Source of the DNA: JBEPVZ01 sp041690695
GTDB lineage: Bacteria; Patescibacteriota; Microgenomatia; Daviesbacterales; UBA10151
Assembly (NCBI GenBank): GCA_041690695.1
Contig: JBEPVZ010000011.1
Span: 1-34,696 of the forward strand
Direction of reading: 5' to 3'
DNA: 34,696 nucleotides
Shown: one piece after another, positions 14,889 through 22,740 of the stretch
Layout: the number at the start of each line of letters is the position of its first letter
Position numbering within the stretch: the stretch's first letter is position 1
Notes under the pieces: generated by a model
The model's input: only the letters and a program-made list of their open reading frames with translations
What the model was told of the DNA's origin: nothing
Database searches by the model: none
Made by a program: the position numbers and the translations under genes

Positions 14889-15908
14889 ATGTCTCAGAAG
14901 AAAGCTCTTATTACTGGAATTACCGGCCAAGATGGTTCTTATTTGGCAGAATTTTTACTTCAAAAGGGCTATCAGGTGGCTGGTTTTTTAAGAAGTAGTA
15001 GTACTGGTCATTTAGGCAATGTCGAACATCTCCGATCAGAAATTGAGTTTTTTAGAGGTAGTTTAGATGATGAACGATCAATTGAGGCGGCTTTATCAGA
15101 ATTTAAACCAGATGAAATTTATAATTTGGGAGCAGAAGCAGCTCCAGCAGACTCTTTTAAAAGGCGTGTTTATACATCAGATATTAATGCCCTAGGTCCC
15201 CTCCGCATTTTTGAATCGGCGCTGCGTTTGCGTAAAGCCGGTAAAGATTTAAAAATTTATCAAGCTTCGACCTCAGAAATGTACGGCGCTCCGACGGAGA
15301 TTCCTCAAACTGAAAATACCCCTTTTCGACCCAATAATCCTTATGGGGCTTCAAAATTAATGGCTCATAACAATGCCCGAATTTTACGAGAGGGTTCTGA
15401 AAAACTTTTTATAAGTTGTGGAATTTTGTTTAATCACGAATCGCCGAGACGAGGTATGCAGTACGTGACTCGTAAAGTTACGGTTGGGGTAGCTTGTATC
15501 GCCAATCGGGTCAAAAATCCACCGCTAAACGAGCTTGGACAGCCAATTATTACTAAAGACTGGAAATTAAATATGGGTAATTTAGATGCTAAACGGGATT
15601 GGGGTTATTCTAAAGAATATGTCCAAGGAATGTGGTTAATGCTTCAACAAAAAACTCCCGATGATTTTGTTTTAGCAACTGGTCAAACTCATACGATTGA
15701 AGAGTTATGTCAAGTCGCCTTTAAGCATGTCGGATTAAATTACAAAGACCATGTGGTTACTAAATCGGATTTCATTCGACCGCTTGAAACGGGCCCATTA
15801 TGTGGTAACCCAGCTAAGGCTAAAAAGATTCTCAAATGGCAGCCAAAAGTAACCTTTCAGGAGCTAATTCAGATTATGGTCGATAGCGATCTAGCAAGAT
15901 TCTCATAA
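14889..15908 (+). CDS. gmd: GDP-mannose 4,6-dehydratase
   Basis: This enzyme converts GDP-mannose to GDP-4-keto-6-deoxymannose, the precursor of GDP-fucose, rhamnose-D or perosamine. The 339-residue protein has GITGQDG (10-16), STSEMYG (127-133), NPYGASKLMAH with Y152 and K156, LFNHESPRRG, and the later GNLDAKRDWGYSKEYV, all typical of Gmd. A slight oddity is NLGAEAAPADSF where Gmd usually has NLAAQSHV. No finishing reductase/epimerase (fcl, rmd) or manA/manC gene is in the window, so the final product is open. It lies 15 bases after the epimerase/reductase gene. Confidence 0.92.
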   Translation: MSQKKALITGITGQDGSYLAEFLLQKGYQVAGFLRSSSTGHLGNVEHLRSEIEFFRGSLDDERSIEAALSEFKPDEIYNLGAEAAPADSFKRRVYTSDINALGPLRIFESALRLRKAGKDLKIYQASTSEMYGAPTEIPQTENTPFRPNNPYGASKLMAHNNARILREGSEKLFISCGILFNHESPRRGMQYVTRKVTVGVACIANRVKNPPLNELGQPIITKDWKLNMGNLDAKRDWGYSKEYVQGMWLMLQQKTPDDFVLATGQTHTIEELCQVAFKHVGLNYKDHVVTKSDFIRPLETGPLCGNPAKAKKILKWQPKVTFQELIQIMVDSDLARFS

Positions 15909-15914
15909 ATCACA

Positions 15915-15920
15915 TACAAT
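15915..15920 (+). promoter_or_regulatory. -10 box (TACAAT) before the GT2-GtrA gene
   Basis: TACAAT ends 9 bases before the ATG at 15930, in the 21-base gap after gmd. A -35 is not clear. It could give a nearly leaderless transcript of the GT2-GtrA gene inside a longer unit. Confidence 0.4.
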
Positions 15921-15929
15921 CGTTTAAGA

Positions 15930-17114
15930 ATGAAAAAAATTGTCGTTGTTTTACCTACCTTTAACGAGAAAGATAATCTTGAATCTTTTGCCAATAAAGT
16001 TCTTGAACAATCCAAAAATTTACCAGGTTACACGATTGAGGTTTTAATTGCGTTAGATAAACGGACTAATGATGGAACTTCAGAGATTGCTAATAAATTA
16101 GTTAAATCTAATAATAAAATTCATCTTTTGAATGTTGACCCGGGCCTTGGGGTGGCTTTAATTAAGGGCCATCAATACGCGATCGCAAATTTTCATCCTG
16201 ATATTTTGGCTCAAATGGATGCTGATGGACAAGTTGAGATCGATGTTTTGCCAAGGCTTGTTAAGGCCCTTGAAGATGGATATAACTTGGCGATCGGTTC
16301 ACGATTTATTAAGGGTGGCAAAAACAGGTTATCTTTATCTCGAAAGATTTTTAGTTATGGTTCATCAATGATTAGTCGAACGATCATGGGTCCTTTTTCA
16401 ATTCGAGAATTTGCCAATAGTGCCCGAGCTTTTACTCCCGAATTATTTGAGAAAATTAATTTAGACAGATTACCTTGGCGCGAAAAAACTTTTATTGTTC
16501 AACCAGCCTTTTTAAATGAAGCCATTTTAGCTGGCGCTAAATATAAAGAGATTCCACTGGTCTTTAAAAATCGCGCTCAAGGTTACTCTAAAAATAAGAT
16601 TGTTAACTATACATATGATGTTATAAGCTACGCCATCGACGCTAGACTTCATAAATGGGGGATAAACGTGCCTTTTTTTGAGATGAGTCATAAAGCTAAG
16701 ACTTTAATTAAGTTTGGATTGGTCGGAGTGGTTGGAACTGCGGTTGATTTTGTTTTCTATAACTACTTTATTGGTCATTTTGGAATCCCACCCGCTACTT
16801 CAAAAGCCTTCTCTACCGAAATCGCCATTATTACCAACTTTACTTTTAATAATTTCTGGACTTTTAGATATCGTAAAACTAAATCAAATATCTGGCAGAA
16901 GTTAATAACTTTTAACTTTGTTAGTTTTGGAGGACTGGCTATTGGTGTTGGAATAATTAAGCTGCTTCACTTAATTTATGGTGATGGTTATGCCAATATT
17001 CTTGGTTTAAGTCTGGCTTACTATAATCTGTACTTCTTTATAACTATTCCACCAGTTATGACCTGGAATTTTACGATCAATCATCTTGTCACTTGGAAAA
17101 ATAAAGTCGATTAG
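15930..17114 (+). CDS. GT2 polyprenyl-phosphate glycosyltransferase fused to GtrA
   Basis: The 394-residue protein has a DPM1/GT2 domain (1-about 250) and a GtrA domain (about 257-390). The GT2 part has LPTFNE, the DAD metal motif (97-99) in QMDADGQ, and IGSRFIKGG. In place of the usual DDGS after the second strand it has LIALDKRTNDGT, so one acidic residue of that site is altered. GtrA is a four-helix membrane domain, proposed to flip polyprenyl-phosphate-linked sugars, and carries the typical KFGLVGVVGTAVDF and TFNNFWTF. The fusion is known in many bacteria. It would make a lipid-linked sugar for the GT-C enzymes downstream. Its stop lies 4 bases from the stop of the convergent GT-C gene. 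Confidence 0.9.
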   Translation: MKKIVVVLPTFNEKDNLESFANKVLEQSKNLPGYTIEVLIALDKRTNDGTSEIANKLVKSNNKIHLLNVDPGLGVALIKGHQYAIANFHPDILAQMDADGQVEIDVLPRLVKALEDGYNLAIGSRFIKGGKNRLSLSRKIFSYGSSMISRTIMGPFSIREFANSARAFTPELFEKINLDRLPWREKTFIVQPAFLNEAILAGAKYKEIPLVFKNRAQGYSKNKIVNYTYDVISYAIDARLHKWGINVPFFEMSHKAKTLIKFGLVGVVGTAVDFVFYNYFIGHFGIPPATSKAFSTEIAIITNFTFNNFWTFRYRKTKSNIWQKLITFNFVSFGGLAIGVGIIKLLHLIYGDGYANILGLSLAYYNLYFFITIPPVMTWNFTINHLVTWKNKVD

Positions 17115-17118
17115 ATAA

Positions 17119-18264
17119 TTAGTTAAAAATTCCGAGGTTAGCAATTGGGGCAGTATTATTAATTAAAAAGTTTTCAGCATATAAATAAATCCCTAAAATC
17201 ATTACAACCATCACAATTTTAAAAATTTTGGAGGTTAAGAATTCTTCAAAAGCAATTAAAATAAGCGGTGCAATTGGTAGGGTATAGCGGCTAATATCTC
17301 GGTGAGCAACTAATAAGGCCGCTGCCAAATAAGTTAGAGAGATAAAAGCTAGGGGATATAATTTCTTTTTAAAAAGGATTAAACCCCCGGAAAATCCGAG
17401 TATAAAAATATAGACGATATCTTCCAGCCAAATATCACCGACCCAGTACTGGTTTTTGTTAAAGACTTGAAAAGGTGGGAACGTTAAATGGATATTATCG
17501 CCACTATGGAAATAGGCAAAAAAGTCACCATAAGTTAAACCAAACACTCCAAAAACTGCTAATAAGCCGATTGGAATTAAAAGTAACGGATAGTATTTAA
17601 AAACCTCAAAACTTGGCTTTTTGATAAATTTCCATAATAAATATAAACCTAAACCTCCAAAAATTAAGATTCCAGGCGGACGCGTTACCTCTGCAAATAA
17701 ACCACACATTCCCGAAAGCCAGATAAAGATTGATTTGCGAGATGATTCAAATTTCAGTAAGTAATAAATAAGCCCTAGTAAAAAGAGGATAAATAACGGT
17801 TCAGGAGAGCCGACACTATGAACAATTAACCATCGGGCAGGTAAAACTAAAAAGAGTATTGATAACCACAGTGGCTGCTTAGTTAGTTTAAACTCAGTTA
17901 AAATTCGATAAAAAACCCAAGCTGATAAGATGGTCGCGACTAAACTAACGAGTAACATCGATTTTAAGAATCCAACGAACGGAGCTGCTAAGCTAATAAT
18001 TAAAGGATAAGCCGGGAAGTGGGAGGCATAATAGTTGGCCGATTGGTTTAACGGAAAGTTTGAAAGGGCCGTTGGATCATAAAAAGTCTTGGCGATCGCA
18101 ATATATTCAACCCCATCATAATTTCGATAAATACTATTAAATCCCTGACTGAAATTTAGACCATAAAAATTTTGGAGTTTCAAAAGAAAGGGTAACCAAA
18201 CTAAAATAGTAATTGCTAGCGTGGCCAGTCCTAAAATAATCAGGCTTTTGATTGTTTTGTCCAC
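17119..18264 (-). CDS. PIG-V-like GT-C membrane glycosyltransferase
   Basis: The 381-residue protein has about nine transmembrane helices. The first extracytoplasmic loop contains YRNYDGVEY, the acidic motif of PIG-V/DUF2029-type mannosyltransferases (compare the RWDS-x-HY motif), and PARWLI and RPPGI at later loops are also common there. The start is GTG at 18264; an extended -10 (TGC-TAACAT) lies 6 bases before it, giving a leaderless message. It is the only gene on the minus strand in the glycan region and is divergent from the GT2 gene at 18287, sharing the same promoter palindrome. Donor is probably polyprenyl-phosphate-sugar; acceptor unknown. Confidence 0.75.
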   Translation of the reverse strand: MDKTIKSLIILGLATLAITILVWLPFLLKLQNFYGLNFSQGFNSIYRNYDGVEYIAIAKTFYDPTALSNFPLNQSANYYASHFPAYPLIISLAAPFVGFLKSMLLVSLVATILSAWVFYRILTEFKLTKQPLWLSILFLVLPARWLIVHSVGSPEPLFILFLLGLIYYLLKFESSRKSIFIWLSGMCGLFAEVTRPPGILIFGGLGLYLLWKFIKKPSFEVFKYYPLLLIPIGLLAVFGVFGLTYGDFFAYFHSGDNIHLTFPPFQVFNKNQYWVGDIWLEDIVYIFILGFSGGLILFKKKLYPLAFISLTYLAAALLVAHRDISRYTLPIAPLILIAFEEFLTSKIFKIVMVVMILGIYLYAENFLINNTAPIANLGIFN

Positions 18265-18270
18265 AATTTG

Positions 18271-18280
18271 ATGTTAGCAT
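18271..18280. promoter_or_regulatory. Palindromic bidirectional extended -10 element
   Basis: ATGTTAGCAT reads ATGCTAACAT on the other strand. Each strand has a TGn extension and a -10-like hexamer (TAGCAT plus, TAACAT minus), and each ends exactly 6 bases before its start codon (ATG 18287 plus; GTG 18264 minus). Only 22 bases separate the two genes. Confidence 0.5.
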
Positions 18281-18286
18281 ATTAGG

Positions 18287-18982
18287 ATGATTGTCGACAG
18301 TCTATCCGTCTTTTTTCCAGCTTTTAACGAAGAGAAAAATCTTCCGAAAACTGTTGCCAACGCCATCTCGGTTTTGTCTAAGTTGAGCCTTAAATGGGAG
18401 GTTCTGATTATCGATGATGGCTCGAAAGATCAAACGGGTAAAATTGCCGATGATTTAGCTAAAAAGCATAAACAGGTTAGGGTGATTCATCAACCCAATG
18501 GTGGTTATGGCAAGGCTCTTATTGCCGGGTTTTATGGCTCAAAATATGACTGGATCGCTTTTACTGATTCTGACGGACAATTTGATTTCTCCGAGATAAC
18601 TAAATTTTTAGATAAAGCTGATAATGCCGATTTAGTGGTGGGCTTTAGAATGGATCGTCAAGATAAACTGGTTCGAAAGATTAATGGACATCTCTGGAAT
18701 TTACTTTGCAATATTTTACTTGGGCTTGGGGTTAAAGATGTCGACTGTGCCTTTAAATTAATTAAAAAACAGGTTTTTGAGCAGATCCCTCATCTTGAGT
18801 CAACTCGTGGAGCGATGATTTCCCCAGAACTTTTAGCTAAAGCTCGTAAACATCATTTTCGAATTGTTCAAATTGGAGTTCACCATTACCCCAGGCGTGA
18901 AGGTAACCCAACTGGCGCAAATTTAAATGTTATTTTGCAATCTTTTAAAGATTTATTTAAGTTATGGTGGAAGATTAGATGA
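18287..18982 (+). CDS. GT2 family glycosyltransferase (DPM1-like)
   Basis: The 231-residue soluble GT-A enzyme has FPAFNE, IIDDGSKD (41-48), HQPNGGYGKAL and the DSD metal site (94-96) in FTDSDGQ, and FRMDRQDK in the acceptor region. This pattern matches polyprenol-phosphate sugar synthases. It lacks membrane helices apart from a hydrophobic stretch near 145-155. It begins the long plus-strand surface-glycan run, and its stop overlaps the next gene by 4 bases (ATGA). It likely loads a hexose onto a polyprenyl phosphate, which sugar is unknown. Confidence 0.88.
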   Translation: MIVDSLSVFFPAFNEEKNLPKTVANAISVLSKLSLKWEVLIIDDGSKDQTGKIADDLAKKHKQVRVIHQPNGGYGKALIAGFYGSKYDWIAFTDSDGQFDFSEITKFLDKADNADLVVGFRMDRQDKLVRKINGHLWNLLCNILLGLGVKDVDCAFKLIKKQVFEQIPHLESTRGAMISPELLAKARKHHFRIVQIGVHHYPRREGNPTGANLNVILQSFKDLFKLWWKIR

Positions 18983-20469
18983 TAAGTTGGATAAAGAGCC
19001 ATCGTCTCGAGGTTATTTGTTTAGTTATCTTATTAATTATTACAGCTGGATTAAGATTCTATCGTTTACCAGAGTATATGACCTTTTTAGGTGATGAGGG
19101 TCGTGATGCCTTAGTCGTTCGGGAGATGTTAGTTGACCACCGTTTGCGATTGCTTGGTCCTCCGATGTCTTTTGGTAATGTTTATTTAGGGCCACTTTAC
19201 TACTATATGATGGCGGTAGCGATGGCGATAGTTTGGCTTAATCCGATAGCGGCGGCTGGAATGGTGGCTGTCATTGGAACGTTAACGGTTTTTTTAATTT
19301 ATTACTTAGCCAGAAATTGGTTTGGTGTTTGGTCAGCCTTTTTAGGGGCGACTTTATATGCTATTTCACCGATTACTATTATATATAGTCGATCATCCTG
19401 GAACCCTAATCCAGCGCCATTTTTTGGTTTGCTGATGATTGTGGGCTTTTTTAAAGCCCGCCAAACTCAAAATTATTTATGGTTAATTGTTAGCGGAATT
19501 GCCACGGCCGCAGCTATTCAAATGCATTACACCGCGGTGGCGTTAATAATGGTTAGTTTAATCTTATGGCTTGGAGAATTAACTTATAAATCGTCTAATC
19601 GTCGAAATTTTCTCAAAGGAACTCTTCTTGGTATGGGGGGGTTTTTGGTAGTTATGTCGCCACTCTTTATCTTTGATTTAAATCATAATTTTTTAAACTT
19701 CTGGGCAATTATGGGAATATTTTTTGATCCAAAATCTGGTGGAGTTAATCACAACTTATTAAATAGCCTGGCTAGGTTATGGCCACTTTTTGAGCAAAAA
19801 TTTATTGGTCGCTACCTTGCTGGGAGTAATAATATCGTTGCGTTTATAAGTTCGCTTCTGATTCTTGTCCCAATTATCTGGGTATTATTTAAAAGGTTTT
19901 ACCAAAAGAAGTCAGTCGGCGCTTGGCCGTATCTAGCGGTGGGTGTTTGGATGGGGATTGGGCTTTTAAGTCTAACTTTTTATAATCAAGATGTTTACGA
20001 TCATTACTTTGGATCGATTAATCCGGCTCCTTATTTATTGCTAGCGGGTTTGATCGCCTTAATCCCGACTAAAGCTAGATTAATTTCTTTTGGGGTGATA
20101 TTGATCGTTTTAGGACACTTTAATCTAACCCAATTGCCATTTGGACCACCTAATAACCAGGTTTTAAAAACAGAACAAATTGCCCAATATATAATTTCTA
20201 AATCTAATAATCAGCCATTTAACTTTGCGCTTATTTCAGCGCATAATTATGATGCTGCCTATCAGTATTATTTAGATATTTATGGACATACACCTGAAGT
20301 GGTACCATTAGATATTACCCAGCAGCTTTGGGTAGTTTGTGAAGATCCGGTTTGCCAACCCGTCACCAGTCCAAAATATGAAATTGCGGCTTTTGGTTGG
20401 ACAAAAATTAGCGAACAGTCGGAGGTTAATGGTACTAAGATCTATAAATTAGTCCATAATGATCATTAA
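18979..20469 (+). CDS. GT-C membrane glycosyltransferase (ArnT/PMT-like)
   Basis: The 496-residue polytopic protein has the acidic motif LGDEGRD after the first helix, with LGPLYYY downstream, the typical loop of the ArnT/GT83-GT39 group. It has about eleven hydrophobic segments and a C-terminal exported domain with a Cys pair near the end (CEDPVC). A GGTGGAAG-like Shine-Dalgarno precedes the ATG. It overlaps the GT2 gene by 4 bases and is followed by a second GT2, suggesting a donor-making enzyme and its user are paired. Sugar and acceptor cannot be read from sequence. Confidence 0.8.
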   Translation: MISWIKSHRLEVICLVILLIITAGLRFYRLPEYMTFLGDEGRDALVVREMLVDHRLRLLGPPMSFGNVYLGPLYYYMMAVAMAIVWLNPIAAAGMVAVIGTLTVFLIYYLARNWFGVWSAFLGATLYAISPITIIYSRSSWNPNPAPFFGLLMIVGFFKARQTQNYLWLIVSGIATAAAIQMHYTAVALIMVSLILWLGELTYKSSNRRNFLKGTLLGMGGFLVVMSPLFIFDLNHNFLNFWAIMGIFFDPKSGGVNHNLLNSLARLWPLFEQKFIGRYLAGSNNIVAFISSLLILVPIIWVLFKRFYQKKSVGAWPYLAVGVWMGIGLLSLTFYNQDVYDHYFGSINPAPYLLLAGLIALIPTKARLISFGVILIVLGHFNLTQLPFGPPNNQVLKTEQIAQYIISKSNNQPFNFALISAHNYDAAYQYYLDIYGHTPEVVPLDITQQLWVVCEDPVCQPVTSPKYEIAAFGWTKISEQSEVNGTKIYKLVHNDH

Positions 20470-20470
20470 A

Positions 20471-21223
20471 ATGGCCAAAATTAAACTATCAGTTGTTATT
20501 CCAGCGTATAACGAAGCCACCAATCTTAAATCGGGTGTGCTTGATGAAGTTGATGATTATCTAAGTAAACAAACCTTTGATTATGAAGTTGTGATTGTTG
20601 ATGATGGTTCCCGCGATAAAACGGTTGAGATGATTGAAGATTTAATTAAAAATAAATCTAAATTTAGGTTAATTAAAAATCCCCATGGCGGTAAAGCGGT
20701 TACAGTTATGACTGGAATCTTGAAATCAGTCGGTGAAATTATCGTTTTTACCGATATGGATCAAGCGACTCCCTTAAATCAAATTGAAAAGTTTTTCCCG
20801 AAATTTGATGAAGGTTATGATGTGGTGATTGGTGCCAGAAAAGGTCGGGAGGGAGCACCTTTAATTCGAAAGATTCCATCAGTTGGGTTTACTATTTTAA
20901 GAAATATTATTTTAGGACTACCTTTTAGTGATACTCAATGCGGGTTTAAAGCTTTCACCAATCAGGCTGCCAATTTAATATTTCCTGATCTACTAAAAAG
21001 TTGGCAGGCTATGGCTATTAAGTCGGCGGCCGTTAATGCCGGTTTTGATGTGGAAGCTTTATTTATTGCCAAAAAACAGAATTTAAAAATTACCGATGTT
21101 AAAGTTAACTGGCATTATGTTGGTAGTAAACGGGTTAAGTTTTTTAAAGATTCAATGGAGGCGTTAAAAGACTTAATTAGAATTCGGAAAAACGATTTGC
21201 AAGGGCGTTATAACTATAAATAA
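20471..21223 (+). CDS. GT2 family dolichol-phosphate-mannose-synthase-like enzyme
   Basis: The 250-residue protein has VVIPAYNE, VDDGSRDK (43-50), NPHGGKAVTV and the DMD metal site (95-97) in FTDMDQAT, with IGARKGREG and DTQCGFKAF, which are the usual marks of DPM1/DolP-type GT2 enzymes. The ATG at 20471 is used; a second ATG at 20459 would overlap the previous gene and add four residues. There is no transmembrane helix. It is the third such enzyme in the window and would supply a different lipid-linked sugar or a redundant one. Confidence 0.88.
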   Translation: MAKIKLSVVIPAYNEATNLKSGVLDEVDDYLSKQTFDYEVVIVDDGSRDKTVEMIEDLIKNKSKFRLIKNPHGGKAVTVMTGILKSVGEIIVFTDMDQATPLNQIEKFFPKFDEGYDVVIGARKGREGAPLIRKIPSVGFTILRNIILGLPFSDTQCGFKAFTNQAANLIFPDLLKSWQAMAIKSAAVNAGFDVEALFIAKKQNLKITDVKVNWHYVGSKRVKFFKDSMEALKDLIRIRKNDLQGRYNYK

Positions 21224-21225
21224 TA

Positions 21226-22740
21226 ATGTTCAGCCAATTAAAAAATCGTAAGTTGATTGGTGGTCTGGGGCTTTTGATTGTGTTTTATCTTTTAACTCGT
21301 TTAGTTAATTTAACGGTTATGCCGGTTTTTGTTGATGAAGCGATTTATACCCGTTGGTCACAAGTTATTTTAAATGATCATAGTCAGTTCTTTATTCCCC
21401 TAAGTGATGGTAAACAACCACTATATATGTGGCTTGGAGCGATTAGTTTAGCCTTAATTTCAGATCCACTGATGGCGACGAGAGTGGTCTCCGTTCTGGC
21501 CGGGTTAATTGGGTTATTAGGTGTTTGGTGGCTAACAAAAGAGCTTTTTAATAAACAAACTGCCTGGCTGTCGGCTATTGTTTATTTAGTTTGTCCATTT
21601 TTAGTTTTTTATAACCGTTTAGCCGTTGCGGATGGGCTATTAACCACTTTCTTTATTTATATAACCTTAGCTTCAGTTTGGTTAATTAGAAAACCTAATT
21701 TAAAAAACGCATTAATACTTAGTTTAGTTTTGGGAGGCGGTTTATTAACAAAATCAACTGCAGCGATTGCGATCTTTTTTTTGCCGTTGGCGTTACTTTG
21801 TTGGCCATCAAAGCAAAAGTTCAACTGGACAAGGATTTTACAAGTTACAGTTTTGTCCGGTGGAGCGGTTATTGTCGGATTAGTATTATATAGTCTATTA
21901 CGTTTGTCCCCACTTTATTATCTAATCGGTCAAAGAACCGGTGATTTCATTTTTACCCCAAAAGAAGTTTTAACTCATCCGCTTGATCCGTTTATCGGTC
22001 GAATCTCGGATGTCACCGGTTGGTTAGTTGAATATCTAACTTGGCCGATCTTTGGTTTAGTAGTCTTATCCTTGGTCTTTTTACTTCTTAAAAAATGGCG
22101 CCTTGGCATTTTTCTGGGTGGTTGGTTAATTGGGCCGCTCGTTATTGAGATGGAGATTGCCAAAGGATTTACGCCTAGATACTTTATATTTATTGCGCCG
22201 ATGGCGGTTATTTTGGCCGGTGTAGTGTTAAATTGGTTATTAAAAAACTGGGCAATTTGGCGAATCGGTCTTGTCCTTTTAATCTTAATCCCAGCCCTCA
22301 GTTTTGATTATTTACTACTGACGGATCCTCCAAAAGCCCCAATTCCAACCAAAGAAAAGACGGGTTATTTAGAAGAGTGGAGCGCTGGGTATGGCATTTA
22401 TGAAATTAGTCAATACTTGAAAGATGTGGCTAAGGCTGGTCAGCCTATTACGGTCGGGACTGAGGGCATTCAAGGATATGGAACTTTGCCGGATGGGCTT
22501 GAGATTTATTTGAGAGATGTTAAAAACGTTAGTGTTGTTGGGATGGGTCAAAGAGCTGCGATATATAATGTTCCGCCGGATTTAATTAGTGATTCTCGAA
22601 TCCATCCTGCCTATTTAGTTGTCAATCAGAGTAGAATGATAGATAAGGATAATCCAAATTTAAAGTTAATAACATTTTATCCCAAAGGTAATGGAGGAGA
22701 TCCGCTTCTTTTTTATCAAGTAATGGCTTTATCAAAATGA
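21226..22740 (+). CDS. GT-C membrane glycosyltransferase (PMT/ArnT-like)
   Basis: The 504-residue protein has around twelve hydrophobic segments. The first loop carries VDEAIYTRWS and the next has SDGKQPLYMW, matching the DE and the KPPL-like motifs of ArnT/PMT enzymes, followed by TRVVSVLAGL. A C-terminal domain of about 125 residues is exported. It starts 3 bases after the GT2 gene and overlaps the next gene by 4 bases. It probably transfers a sugar from polyprenyl phosphate on the outer face. Confidence 0.82.
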   Translation: MFSQLKNRKLIGGLGLLIVFYLLTRLVNLTVMPVFVDEAIYTRWSQVILNDHSQFFIPLSDGKQPLYMWLGAISLALISDPLMATRVVSVLAGLIGLLGVWWLTKELFNKQTAWLSAIVYLVCPFLVFYNRLAVADGLLTTFFIYITLASVWLIRKPNLKNALILSLVLGGGLLTKSTAAIAIFFLPLALLCWPSKQKFNWTRILQVTVLSGGAVIVGLVLYSLLRLSPLYYLIGQRTGDFIFTPKEVLTHPLDPFIGRISDVTGWLVEYLTWPIFGLVVLSLVFLLLKKWRLGIFLGGWLIGPLVIEMEIAKGFTPRYFIFIAPMAVILAGVVLNWLLKNWAIWRIGLVLLILIPALSFDYLLLTDPPKAPIPTKEKTGYLEEWSAGYGIYEISQYLKDVAKAGQPITVGTEGIQGYGTLPDGLEIYLRDVKNVSVVGMGQRAAIYNVPPDLISDSRIHPAYLVVNQSRMIDKDNPNLKLITFYPKGNGGDPLLFYQVMALSK

